Shown piece by piece: positions 40,647 through 51,300 of a DNA stretch of 52,080 nucleotides. The position numbers and the translations under genes are program-made. Within the stretch, counting starts at the first letter, position 1; each line of letters begins with the position of its first letter. The DNA lies in contig JAOUJW010000038.1 of NCBI GenBank assembly GCA_029882975.1, forward strand, positions 1 through 52,080, written 5' to 3'. The notes below the pieces were generated by a model. It was not told the origin of the DNA. It saw only the letters and a list, made by a program, of their open reading frames with translations, and searched no databases. Source of the DNA: Gammaproteobacteria bacterium. GTDB taxonomy: Bacteria > Pseudomonadota > Gammaproteobacteria > SZUA-152.

Positions 40647-41846
40647 TTAGGCCTGTTCCTGCAGCTCCCTGTATGTCAAGGAAAATGCCTCAATAGCCCG
40701 GTCCAGGTCCTCCCGGGTATGGGCTGCGGAAATCTGGGTTCGTATCCGTGCCTTGCCCTGAGGCACCACCGGGTAGAAAAAGCCAATGGCATAAACTCCT
40801 CGCTCCAGCAGCTTCTGCGACATCGTTTGCGCCAGCTTCGCATCTCCCAGCATCACCGGCACGATCGGATGTTCCCCCTTGGGAATATCAAATCCCGCCA
40901 TGCGCATGCCCTGGCGAAAATAGCGCGTATTATCCGCCAGTCGATCCCGCAATTCCGTGGAGGAGGACAGCATCTCCAGTACCTTTAGGGAAGCGGCGCA
41001 GATGGACGGCGCTACGGTATTGGAAAACAGATAAGGCCGGGAGCGCTGGCGCAGCAGGTCAACAATTTCATTGCGTGCGGCGGTATAACCACCGGAACCG
41101 CCACCGAGGGCCTTGCCGAAGGTGCCGCTAATGATATCCACCCGATCCATCACCCCGTAATGTTCATGTACACCGCGACCGGTTTTACCCATGAAACCCA
41201 CTGCGTGACAGTCGTCGTGGTGTACCATGGCATCATACTTGTCTGCGAGATCACAGATGTGGTCCAGTTGAGCAACGGTGCCGTCCATGGAAAAAACACC
41301 ATCGGTTGTGATGAGTATGCGTCGGGCACCGCTTTGCTTGGCCTGACGCAGCTTGTCTTCAAGGTCGGCCATGTCGTTATTACGATAGCGAAACCTTTCC
41401 GCTTTGCATAGGCGCACACCGTCTATAATGGAGGCGTGATTCAGCTCATCGGAAATGACCGCGTCTTCCTTGCCGAGAATGGTCTCGAACAGTCCGGCAT
41501 TGGCATCGAAACAGGCGGCATAGAGTATGGTGGCTTCCATACCGAGAAATTCGCTCATCTTCTGTTCCAGAGTCTTGTGGATGGACTGGGTGCCGCAGAT
41601 AAATCGCACCGATGCCAGCCCGAAACCCCATTGTTCATAACTGTCGCGGGCGGCCTGAATCACCTGTGGGTGGTTGGCTAACCCCAGGTAGTTATTGGCG
41701 CACATGTTAATCACTTCGCTGCCGTCGGCGAGCGTGATGTCGTTCTGTTGCTGCGAGGCAATAATACGCTCAGTTTTCCATAGCCCGGCAGCGCGGATTT
41801 GATCAAGTTCTTCGACAAGACCGGCTTTCACACTTTTATAGCTCAT
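40647..41846 (-). CDS. kbl: glycine C-acetyltransferase (2-amino-3-ketobutyrate CoA ligase)
   Basis: This 399-residue PLP enzyme cleaves 2-amino-3-ketobutyrate with CoA to glycine and acetyl-CoA. Motifs: [31 protein letters not shown]-like segment, [17 protein letters not shown] and the PLP-lysine region [15 protein letters not shown]. Its start overlaps the tdh stop (TAATG), with a Shine-Dalgarno inside tdh. Together they convert threonine to glycine. Confidence 0.97.
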   Translation of the reverse strand: MSYKSVKAGLVEELDQIRAAGLWKTERIIASQQQNDITLADGSEVINMCANNYLGLANHPQVIQAARDSYEQWGFGLASVRFICGTQSIHKTLEQKMSEFLGMEATILYAACFDANAGLFETILGKEDAVISDELNHASIIDGVRLCKAERFRYRNNDMADLEDKLRQAKQSGARRILITTDGVFSMDGTVAQLDHICDLADKYDAMVHHDDCHAVGFMGKTGRGVHEHYGVMDRVDIISGTFGKALGGGSGGYTAARNEIVDLLRQRSRPYLFSNTVAPSICAASLKVLEMLSSSTELRDRLADNTRYFRQGMRMAGFDIPKGEHPIVPVMLGDAKLAQTMSQKLLERGVYAIGFFYPVVPQGKARIRTQISAAHTREDLDRAIEAFSLTYRELQEQA

Positions 41847-42880
41847 TATTCCTCCCAGTTGAGAATGACCTTGCCGGACTGACCGGAGCGCATGACGTCA
41901 AAGCCCTGCTGGAAATCCTTATAGTTAAACCGGTGGGTGATGATTTTTTCCAAGGGCAGGCCGGTTTGAACCATCATCAGTCCCTTATACCAGGTCTCGA
42001 AAATCTCACGGCCGTAAATGCCTTTAATGAACAGACCTTTGAATACTACCTTGGTCCAGTCAATGCCGGTACCATCAGGCATGATGCCCAGCATGGCAAT
42101 ATGACCGCCGTTGATCATTTTGTCCAGGGCGTCGCGAAAGGCCGTTGACGATCCGGACATCTCCAGACATACATCAAAACCCTCGAAGATACCCAGGCTG
42201 TGCATGAACTCATCGCTGATGGTATCCCGGTTGACATTGATGGGAATGACTCTGGGTACGATGTCTTTTGCCAGCTTGAGCCGGTAGTCGTTAAGATCGG
42301 TAATGACAATATTGCGGGCGCCACAGTGGTGCGCCACCATGGCGGACATAATGCCAATGGGACCCGCACCGGTGATCAGCACATCCTCACCTACCATATT
42401 GAACGAAAGCGCAGTGTGCACAGCGTTGCCATAGGGGTCAAAACAAGCCAGCACTTCCGTGGAAACGGGGCGACTGGGTCGAAATACGTTGCGCGAGGGA
42501 ATGGACAGATACTCGGCGAAACAGCCGGTGCGGTTAACGCCAATACCGACAGTGTGGGGGCACAGGTGGCGTCGCCCTGCCAGGCAGTTGCGACAACGTT
42601 CGCAGACGATATGGCCTTCACCGGAAACAATATCACCCACGTTGAGACCGGTGACATTAGAGCCCAGTTCGGTAATGACTCCGGCAAACTCGTGACCAAT
42701 GGTCATGGGAACCCGTATGGTCTTTTGCGCCCAAGCGTCCCAATTGTAAATGTGGATATCGGTGCCGCAGATGGCGGTTTTCCGGACTTTGATCAGAACA
42801 TCATTATTGCCTACATCGGGGAGAGGGACGTCTTCCAGCCACAACCCCTCGCGGGCATGTCTTTTTACCAGTGCTTTCAT
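41846..42880 (-). CDS. tdh: L-threonine 3-dehydrogenase
   Basis: This 344-residue zinc-dependent medium-chain dehydrogenase oxidises threonine to 2-amino-3-ketobutyrate with NAD. Catalytic zinc ligands are in [15 protein letters not shown] and GHEFAGVI; the structural zinc cluster is [15 protein letters not shown]; the NAD motif is [10 protein letters not shown]. It is the first gene of the tdh-kbl operon on the minus strand. Length and motifs are normal. Confidence 0.97.
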   Translation of the reverse strand: MKALVKRHAREGLWLEDVPLPDVGNNDVLIKVRKTAICGTDIHIYNWDAWAQKTIRVPMTIGHEFAGVITELGSNVTGLNVGDIVSGEGHIVCERCRNCLAGRRHLCPHTVGIGVNRTGCFAEYLSIPSRNVFRPSRPVSTEVLACFDPYGNAVHTALSFNMVGEDVLITGAGPIGIMSAMVAHHCGARNIVITDLNDYRLKLAKDIVPRVIPINVNRDTISDEFMHSLGIFEGFDVCLEMSGSSTAFRDALDKMINGGHIAMLGIMPDGTGIDWTKVVFKGLFIKGIYGREIFETWYKGLMMVQTGLPLEKIITHRFNYKDFQQGFDVMRSGQSGKVILNWEE

Positions 42881-43003
42881 GGGGCCTGCCTCCGGAACAT
42901 ACTGACTACTATATGCAAAATTCCCGGTTTTAAAAAGAGCAGAGCAGGTGCAGGAAAAATACCTTTATTATTCAAAAATATATGGTGAGATAAAGCAAAA
43001 AAA

Positions 43004-43030
43004 AGCCGGGGTAGCTTTGCTACCCCGGCT
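43004..43030 (-). terminator. intrinsic terminator of the 43042-44418 gene
   Basis: On the minus strand AGCCGGGGTAGC / GCTACCCCGGCT with a 3-nt loop is followed by TTTTTTT. The 12-bp perfect stem and long U tract are textbook. Confidence 0.93.
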
Positions 43031-43041
43031 GATGGTTACGC

Positions 43042-44418
43042 TTACACGCCTCCGGCGGGGTCGTTGGCGTACATCATGTTTTCCACCCAACGGACCTTGC
43101 TGTTTTCACGGGCACCGTCAATAACCCGCATGCGCGTGTTGATCGCTGAGTTGTAATCCGTGACGCCGTCCAAGTCTACCAAACGCACCCCGTAGTCGAT
43201 GTTCCTGCGTAAGTTCCAGTTGAACAGGTTGGTATAATCGAACCAGTTAGCAGCCAACGGTGGCAGCTCCATCAACGGCAACTGTGTATAGGAGGTCGGT
43301 GCCGTAATGGTCCACGAGTCTTTCTCCCAAGTGGTTGCGATCAGGCCGTTGTATTCATAATCGGAAATCACGAATTCAACATAATCCGCATTGACGGCCC
43401 CGGTGCCCTGGTAGGAAAGGACGCTGCTTCCCTCGTTATAGCTTACTGAACTGATAGCCCCAGGAAACCTATCTATGGCGATATCGGCCCCGGGAAAGGC
43501 ATCGTAGCCATAGCGGGTATACTCGGTTACCATATTATCACCGGTATTCACCAGCTGATCGCTTACTTCCACAATGTAACGGTCGGCGAGAGTGCTAAGA
43601 TCCTGCCCCATCACCAGCGCGCCGGACGTTCCGTAGCCATTGATGAAATGATGAAGGTCCGGGGTGTAAAACTCCAATTCCACCTTCAAACTTGCAGGTG
43701 TGGAAAGCAGGCTGCTGATATTGGTGTAGTTGACCAGCGCACTGAAATCTGCGTTGATTGTGGGCGCGGCGGCAGTAAGGTCCACGGTCATAGTCAGGAA
43801 TTCATCCGGCGTATAAAAGCCGTTTTCATTGCTGGTGGTGTGAAAGACAACCAGGGTCTGGTCAAGGTTGTTGGTGTCCAGGCAGAAATTGCGAGTCTTG
43901 CTGAAAGTCTGGCCGGTGCCGGGTGTGAATGTATTCAAGGAGTCGCCAAATTGGTTGCCAAAGGTTACGGAAACATTCTTACCCACTTCCACATCAGTCA
44001 CATTAACGTTGGTCAGGTTGATCGTAATGTTCTTGTTGGAGCAGGGCATGCGGCTATCATCCAGGTAGAAGGTATAATCCCCTGAGTCAATGTCCAGCAG
44101 GGTACGTACCACATTCTGGCCGCTTTGTTTGACATAGGCTAAGGTGACGCTGACTTGGTTGCCGGGTTGAAGCCCGAAATCTGCAACACCATCTGCACCG
44201 GTGGTGACGGTGGACTTTATGGTCCTGTTATCAGTGTTGTAGATCGACACAGCCACATCAGCCACCGCATCCGGTCGGTATAGTGACTGGAGCACGGTAA
44301 AACGAACGTTGCTCTCGCCGACATTAGGAGCCGTCGTGTCACCACCACAGCCTCCAAGGCTGAACATGGCCATGAACAGAAGCAGGGTTTTGGAAATCTG
44401 AAAATTACATTTATACAT
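43042..44418 (-). CDS. unknown lipoprotein (458 aa)
   Basis: The signal ends at SLGGCGGD, a lipobox. The mature part begins with an Ig-like or carboxypeptidase-regulatory-like domain (about 35-115, DVAVSIYNTDNRTIKSTVTTGADGVADFGL). The remaining beta-rich region has no recognised motif. It may be a surface or periplasmic structural protein. The terminator directly downstream marks it as a single-gene unit. Confidence 0.7.
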   Translation of the reverse strand: MYKCNFQISKTLLLFMAMFSLGGCGGDTTAPNVGESNVRFTVLQSLYRPDAVADVAVSIYNTDNRTIKSTVTTGADGVADFGLQPGNQVSVTLAYVKQSGQNVVRTLLDIDSGDYTFYLDDSRMPCSNKNITINLTNVNVTDVEVGKNVSVTFGNQFGDSLNTFTPGTGQTFSKTRNFCLDTNNLDQTLVVFHTTSNENGFYTPDEFLTMTVDLTAAAPTINADFSALVNYTNISSLLSTPASLKVELEFYTPDLHHFINGYGTSGALVMGQDLSTLADRYIVEVSDQLVNTGDNMVTEYTRYGYDAFPGADIAIDRFPGAISSVSYNEGSSVLSYQGTGAVNADYVEFVISDYEYNGLIATTWEKDSWTITAPTSYTQLPLMELPPLAANWFDYTNLFNWNLRRNIDYGVRLVDLDGVTDYNSAINTRMRVIDGARENSKVRWVENMMYANDPAGGV

Positions 44419-44913
44419 ATATTTCTACTCGTTTTTAAAACAGTCCGGAACGCGATGATTTCGGGCTCATACCTCATTCCGATAAAGCTCGGATGCATTA
44501 ACTAAAAATTGTTCCAAATTTACCAGGAAACATGATGTATAAAAAGTAGACAAAGTTCGGTTTGTCGGGGGCTGACTGCCGCTGATCTATTTTTATTGCT
44601 TAATGCCCAATATTCTCCAACCGGCACCAGACCACCGTGGCCGAATAGCTGTATTCCTACTTCTCTTGAATTAGCGCGGTGTTATGGGTTCCACAATGAA
44701 AAAAACTTCAGGTTACCTTTATAACTAAAAACAACTAAGATCCAGGGTTAGATATTGGTACATTATATAGAGTGGAATAACGGTAATTTTCACGCTTGTG
44801 AATGCAAACTATTACCCGGATAATCGTTCACGGGTTTAAAGTAAGTAATCCTAGAGTAGCTATAAGTCGCAGACGTGGTGAACAAATACTGTTGTTACCC
44901 GTCGCTGAGAAGG
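44419..44913. other. gene-free gap before the small secreted-protein remnant
   Basis: About 495 bp with no supported reading frame. It is AT-rich and must hold the promoter of the minus-strand lipoprotein gene. A GACAAA/TTTGTC inverted pair at 44549-44566 is loosely like the shared motif upstream of the propeller lipoproteins. Confidence 0.4.
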
Positions 44914-45142
44914 ATGTTGTATCAAAAAATAGTCTGGCTGTGGATTGGTGGTTTGTTGTTGGTTCTATCCTCACGTGCTTAACGCATTTCCACACGGTGG
45001 TAGTTGTACACCTCAGAACCAGGGTTTCAATTTGTCTGTTTATGGCAACTGGTATAACAATCCGTTCTTAGTACGTTCCCGGAAGGGAGCGAGTAGTGGC
45101 GTTCTGGTTGATGCAAATAAAACCCAATTTAAATATTTTTAG
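44914..45142 (+). pseudogene. frameshifted small secreted protein
   Basis: After GAGAAGG, an ATG at 44914 opens a 22-residue signal-peptide-like sequence (MLYQKIVWLWIGGLLLVLSS) that meets TAA at 44980. A different frame then continues from about 44970 to TAG at 45142 (NAFPHGGSCTPQNQGF, NNPFLVRSRKG). The two parts join naturally with one frameshift near CACGTGCTTAACG. A terminator-like hairpin follows. It is either a recent pseudogene or a base-call error; I do not recognise the family. Confidence 0.5.
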
Positions 45143-45144
45143 AT

Positions 45145-45171
45145 TAACCTGGCTTGGTTAAAGCCAGGTTA
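45145..45171 (+). terminator. hairpin terminator after the small secreted-protein remnant
   Basis: A perfect 11-bp stem TAACCTGGCTT / AAGCCAGGTTA with a 5-nt loop starts 2 bp after the TAG. The U tract is weak (GGATTTAC). Confidence 0.6.
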
Positions 45172-45315
45172 GGATTTACTGGAACTCCCCTGAGGATGTG
45201 CCGGATTTTTATAATTGAATAGTACCCTGGCGAATAAATATCCTATGGTTGTCGGCGATCGTTGGGAATTTTAAAGCTGCGATTTCAAAGATTCAAAAGA
45301 AGGTCATAAGAAGCA

Positions 45316-48300
45316 ATGAAAAGACAAAAGCCTGTTCCACTTGCTACTAAACTCCTGGTGTGGAGTTTTTCCTTACTAGCTTTAGTTTCCTGTTCCGAAG
45401 ACCAATCCTTACCCGAGCAAAGAAATGTACCCCAATTACTCCAAGCCGGCGCTGGAGACGGTCAGATAGCTTTGAACTGGTTGGAAGTTACAGGGGCCCA
45501 CACATACACGGTTTACTGGAGTACGGAGCAAGCCCAGCACCTTAATAAATATACCGGTCAGGCAATACGAGTGAATCAGAACAGCTATGTACACTTGGGT
45601 CTGAATAATGGGGTTACATACCGATATGTGGTCACCGCTACCACCGATGAAGGGGAGAGTAAGGAATCCAACCTGGCCGAAGCAACTCCACAGCGCACAC
45701 CTCCGGCTAAACCCAGTTCGATTTTGAGTAAAGGCGAAGACCAAAGGGTTACGATTCGCTGGAGCGCAGTCAATAGGGCGCAACGATACGATTTGGTATG
45801 GGATACCAACAGTTCTTTATCGACACCTAAAAGAATTCAGAACATACAAGCTCCCTATGTGCTTACGGGATTAAGCAATGGTCGGACCGTGTATTTTCAG
45901 TTAGTAGCGGTTAATTCCGGTGGTGAGGCTTATAGCGACACATCGAGTGTTACACCGGCTCCGCAGGTGCCTACCGCACCGATTGGACTGGGATTAACGG
46001 TGCAAGACAATGGTATTGAGTTGTCCTGGCGACAAGTGAGCAATGCAGTCGGCTATGATTTACTCTGGAGTCTCAGTTCCGGAGTAGATACTCAAAGCAA
46101 CCGAATTGCCGGAGTGACTCCCCCTTATGTTCACGCACCGGTCGCGAATGGACAGACTTACTACTACCGTTTGCGAGCCGCTAATGCAGCCGGTTACAGT
46201 GTTTTGAGTGGCGAGATGAGTGCTACTGCCGGCCTTCCAGGCAGTGAGGCTGTGCCGTCGGAAGGTGCAGTCCCGGCCGAACCGGCCGGTTTGCTAATGA
46301 CAGTCGGTAGCGGGCAGTTGGATCTAACCTGGCAATTACGACAGGGAGCACGTGGATATAATTTGTACTGGGCCACGGAAAGTACTCCAGGTATACCACC
46401 AACTATAGATACCCAATCCAATCGTATCGCGAACATTCTTCCGCCATACACTCACATTGGATTGATCAATGGTGAGCGTTACTATTATAGAGTCAGCGCT
46501 ATCAATGATAGCGGTGAAAGCCCTTTGAGCCCTATGGTCAGTCAAATCCCTGAAGTGTTGGAACCGGGAGTGCCGTCTAATGTTACAGCCCTGGGTGGGG
46601 ATGCTAACATTGCTATTAGGTGGAACCGAGTGCGGGATGCGCAAAGCTACACGCTTTATTATCAACCGGATGGTGGTACGGTTGTGGCAGTCGCAAATTT
46701 GACCGAACCGTTGTATATGATTAATGGTTTGGCGAATGGTACTCTGTACCATTTGCAAGTCAGCTCTACACACGCTCAAAGTGGAGAAAGTCCGCGATCC
46801 GAGCAATTGACCGTCACCCCACAAGTGGATCCGGTCAGTGCCCCGGTACAAGTGCAGGCTATCCCGGGAGAGTCACAGGTGCTGGTGCGTTTTGACACCA
46901 GTGCATATTCGTCATTGGGCGCAGGGAAAGCGGTACAAAGTTACCGCTTGTATTACAGTACCTCTCCAGGCGCTCAATCCGGCACGGATTATATTAGTAT
47001 TGATGCCGTTACAATCACAACTGACACTGCAAGTTACTTGCATAGCGGGTTGACCAATGGGCGTCGTTATTATTATACCATTAGTGCTGTGAATGCCGGT
47101 GGCGAGAGCGCCTTAAGTCGGGAGGTATGGGCTCAACCTCAGGTGGCAGTACCAGGTGCACCGAGAAATGTTGAAGTGCAGGAAAATGACAGCGAATTAA
47201 CCCTGTTCTGGCAGGTGCCGGAAGGAGCTGTGCCAACGAATTACAATGTATACTGGTCACAAACCTTATCTAATGGTCAAAGAACCCAGCCAGTAGTAAT
47301 TCCTAATGTTGGTGTTGAAGTCAGCGCGGGGCAATATCAGTTTACAATTACCGGACTTGTCAATAACACTCAATACTATGTGCAGGTCAAAGCTTTTAAT
47401 GATGGTGGGGAAGGGCTTAGTTCCACCGAGTTGGGTGCCATACCTCATATTGTTGCACCATCCGGTGTTCCCACATCACTCAGTGCCCAAGCTCAAGCTA
47501 ATCAGGTTAGTCTGAGCTGGGATTGGGACAATGCCACACAGGGCAGTGCACCACCGCACTATCGTTTGTATTGGAGTACACAATCATCAACCTCTTTGCA
47601 AAACAGTGCCTGGATCGACGGTGTTCAACCTGGTTATGTACATCAGGGGCTTACCAATGGTCAGGCGTACTATTATCGTGTTGCCGCGCTTAATGATGGC
47701 GGAGAGGGACCCGTCAGTACAGCTATTCAGGCAGTACCTTTGCCTGATCCTCCGGGCCAGGTGAATGGGTTTCAGGTACAAGGTAGTGACGCTGCGGTAG
47801 TGCTTACATGGAATCCAGTCTCAGGAGCGGATGCCTATAATATTTATTGGAGCACTAATCCCGGGTTGGCTCTTGGGAGTTGGAACAAACTAACGGGATT
47901 AAATCCCGGCGATCAGCATCTGTCTCTGGAAAATGGTTTAACCTATTACTATGTCGTGACCGCTGTTAATTTAGGCGGGGAAAGTGATTCCAGTGTAATG
48001 CTCAGCGCATCACCACAAATACCGGCACCATCGGCACCGCAGGGCTTGGCTGCTACATCAGATAATACGCAGGTTATTGTGGCGTGGGAAACAGAGTTAG
48101 GTTTAAGCTACAATTTGTACTGGGTAAACAATGCGGTCGATGATCCTTATACTCAAGGGCAGGTGATAAGCAATATTAGGCCCGCGTATTTACACAGCGG
48201 ACTGGTAAATAACACTGTTTATCGCTACGTTGTAACCGCTGTAAATGCCGGTGGTGAAAGTGCACCCAGTCAAGTTGTAAGAGCAACGCCACAAGCATTA

Positions 48301-51300
48301 CAGACAGGTGCTCCCGCAGCACTCGTGGCAGTAGCCGCAGACACACAGGTGACTTTGAGCTGGCAAGCTGCGCCATCAGCTACGGTAAATACTCGCTATA
48401 CCCTTTATGTAAGCGACAGCCCCGGCACCGGCACTGCTGGAACTGCTATCCCAAATGTAATTAGTCCTTATATTCATACAGGTTTAAACAACGGTACACA
48501 GTACTACTATGTCGTCACTGCCATTGAAGATGTAGAAAGTGCAGCTTCAAACGAAGCTACTGCTATGCCTATGCCGCCGGAACCGTCAGTACCGGTAGGA
48601 TTGGCGGCCATCGGGGGGGATACGGTTGTTACTTTGAGCTGGAGTGCTTCCGAAAACGCGAACGCATACACTTTGTTCTGGGATACTGTAGCTGATTTTA
48701 GCAGTGCCGCATCTATCCCACTCGGTAATGTGTTGGCGTATCGACACAGTGGACTCAGTAACGGGGTTACTTATTACTACCGGTTACGGGCTCACAATGG
48801 TCCTTCGAGCAGCGCATTTGGTTATACCGTCAGTACCGTTACTGTCGCACCGGTCGTAAACACTGCACCGTTGGTGCAAATTGACAATCCGGCCGCAGAT
48901 ATCAGTATTATTGTCGGTCAAAGTGTTAATTTTCAGTCTACTGCGAGTGATGCGGAAGATGATGCGGATGGTCGGGCTTTGGCATATCAATGGGATTTCG
49001 GCAGCAACAGCGGCTTGACCTCCAGTCAGGTAGCGGATCCAGGGCCACGTCGGTTTCAAACGCCAGGTGGGTATACGGTCAGTCTTACCGTTACCGACAG
49101 TGGTGGACTAAGCACCACAGTGACTCGGGTCGTTAATGTGTTGTTGAATAGTGAACCTAACGGGACCATCCTGTTGCCGACGCAAAATGTTCTAATTAAC
49201 ACAGGCGAGAGTGTTAATTTTAGTGGGCAGGGTTTGGATCCCGACAACCATAATCCCCTGAGTTATAGTTGGCGATTTGGGAATAACAGTGGGATAGCAG
49301 ACAGTAACTTAGCGGATCCAGGGCTCAAAACATTTAATTACCCCGGAATTCATATAGTACGATTTACAGTTTCGGATGCTTTGGGGTTGAGCGATTCCAC
49401 GCCTGCCGTCATTACGGTTCAGGTAAATGCGCCCCCGCTGGTACAAATAGACAGTCCGGCACAGGATTTAGCTATCTCCCAAGGCCAAAGCGTGGATTTC
49501 CAAGCCACAGCAAGCGATCCGGAAGACGGTCGTAACGGGCTTAGCTTTTTGTGGAATTTTGGCACCGGCAGTGGATTGAGCCCAAGTACCCAGGAAGATC
49601 CCGGAGCCTTGGTATTCAATAACATTGGCACGCATCAAGTAACTTTAATAGTAACCGATCAATACGGTGCACAAAGCCGGGTCAGTCGCAGTGTTAGTGT
49701 AGATGGAGTAAACCAGAATCCCACTATAAACAGTCCCACAATGGTAGAAGGTGTATATGCGGTCAGCATGGACGAGGATGGAAGTCCTGTGGCATTTACA
49801 CCGATCAATATCAATGCGACCGACCCTGAGGCACAAAATCTAAGCTGGCGAATAGCGCCATTACCCAGTCCGCAACCTCAACTGGGTACACCCAGCTTCA
49901 GCAATACTACAGCCAATGGCAGTTCCACTACATTGAATTATGCAGTCAACACCGATGCCAATGGCGTGGATCAATTTGATGTAGAAGTACAGGACGGTTT
50001 TGGCGGCAGGGCCTTACTTCGAATTGAAGTCAATATTTCCGCTCAAAATGACCAGCCCAGTATCACTACTAACCAGCTAACTATTAACGAAGGCCAAACA
50101 TTGGTACTAAACAGTGTCGCATCGGCTCTCAATCTGGAAGCCGACGATGTGGATAATACGGCTGCCCAATTGATTTATAATATCGTTTCTGTCGGTTCGG
50201 GCCAGTTCGAGACGGTGAGTGCTCCAGGTACGGCCGTAACCAGTTTTACTCACCAGCAAGTTTTGGATCAACAGGTTCAGTTTGTACATAACGATGGTGA
50301 TCCGGCTCCAAGTTACAGCCTAACCATAGAAGACAGCAGTGGAATTGCGTCTTCAGAAAGTGTTGCCCAAATCAATTTTACTGCCTTACCGGATACCACA
50401 CCGGACCCGTTTAGTTTCATCGACCAAGCCGGCGCTACTGTAAATACTTTCTATACCTCAAGTATCACGGTTACAGGCATCAATCGATCGGTGCCAATCA
50501 GTATAAGCGGGGGGGAGTATGCAATCGACGGAGGCGCGTTTACTTCACTCGCTGGAAATATAAGTAATGGGCAGACTGTGGCAGTTCGCTTGTTATCTCC
50601 GGCTACTCTGTCAGCTACCACGAATGCCGTGTTGAGTATTGGTGGCGTGTCCGATACGTTTAGTGTGTCCACTCTGGCAGCCGACACAACACCGGATGTG
50701 TTCACTTTTACATCGCAAACTAACGCACCCCTGGACAGTGCGGTTGTGTCCAATGCTATCACTGTTAACGGGATTAATACTGCTACCAGTATCAGCATTA
50801 CCGGAGGCGAATATTCTATTGGAGGTGCTGCTTATACCTCAGCAATGGGTACTGTGAATAATGGACAGAGCGTGACTGTCCGGTTGACTTCTTCTGCTGC
50901 ACCTTCCACTACTACAACAGCGACCCTATCAATCGGTGGTGTGGACGGTATATTTAGTGTCACCACCAGCGTCAGCGATTCTATACCGGACGCGTTCGGC
51001 TTTACCTCGCAAACCGGGGTGGAGTTAAACACTCAGGTGGTTTCAAATGCCATAACAGTGTCCGGGATCAATGTTGCAGTCCCTATATCAATAGCCGGTG
51101 GCCAGTATTCCGTTGATGGTGGAGCCTTTACCACGGTGGCCGGAACTATAACTAACGGTCAAACCGTTGCAGTGCGTTTGACATCCGCAGCGGTCACTCT
51201 AACCGATACCACTGCCACCATAACTATTGGTGGGGTGGGCGCTACTTTTACCGCCACTACGGGAGATAACACTCCAAATGCTTTTGGCTTTCCCACTCAA

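Noticed and set aside
42200-42988. 262-residue plus-strand open frame opposite tdh
   Set aside because: The tdh motifs on the minus strand are complete; this frame is a shadow in high-GC third positions.
44802-45071. 89-residue plus-strand open frame
   Set aside because: It has no ribosome binding site and conflicts with the signal-peptide frame at 44914 and the downstream frame to 45142, which together look coding.
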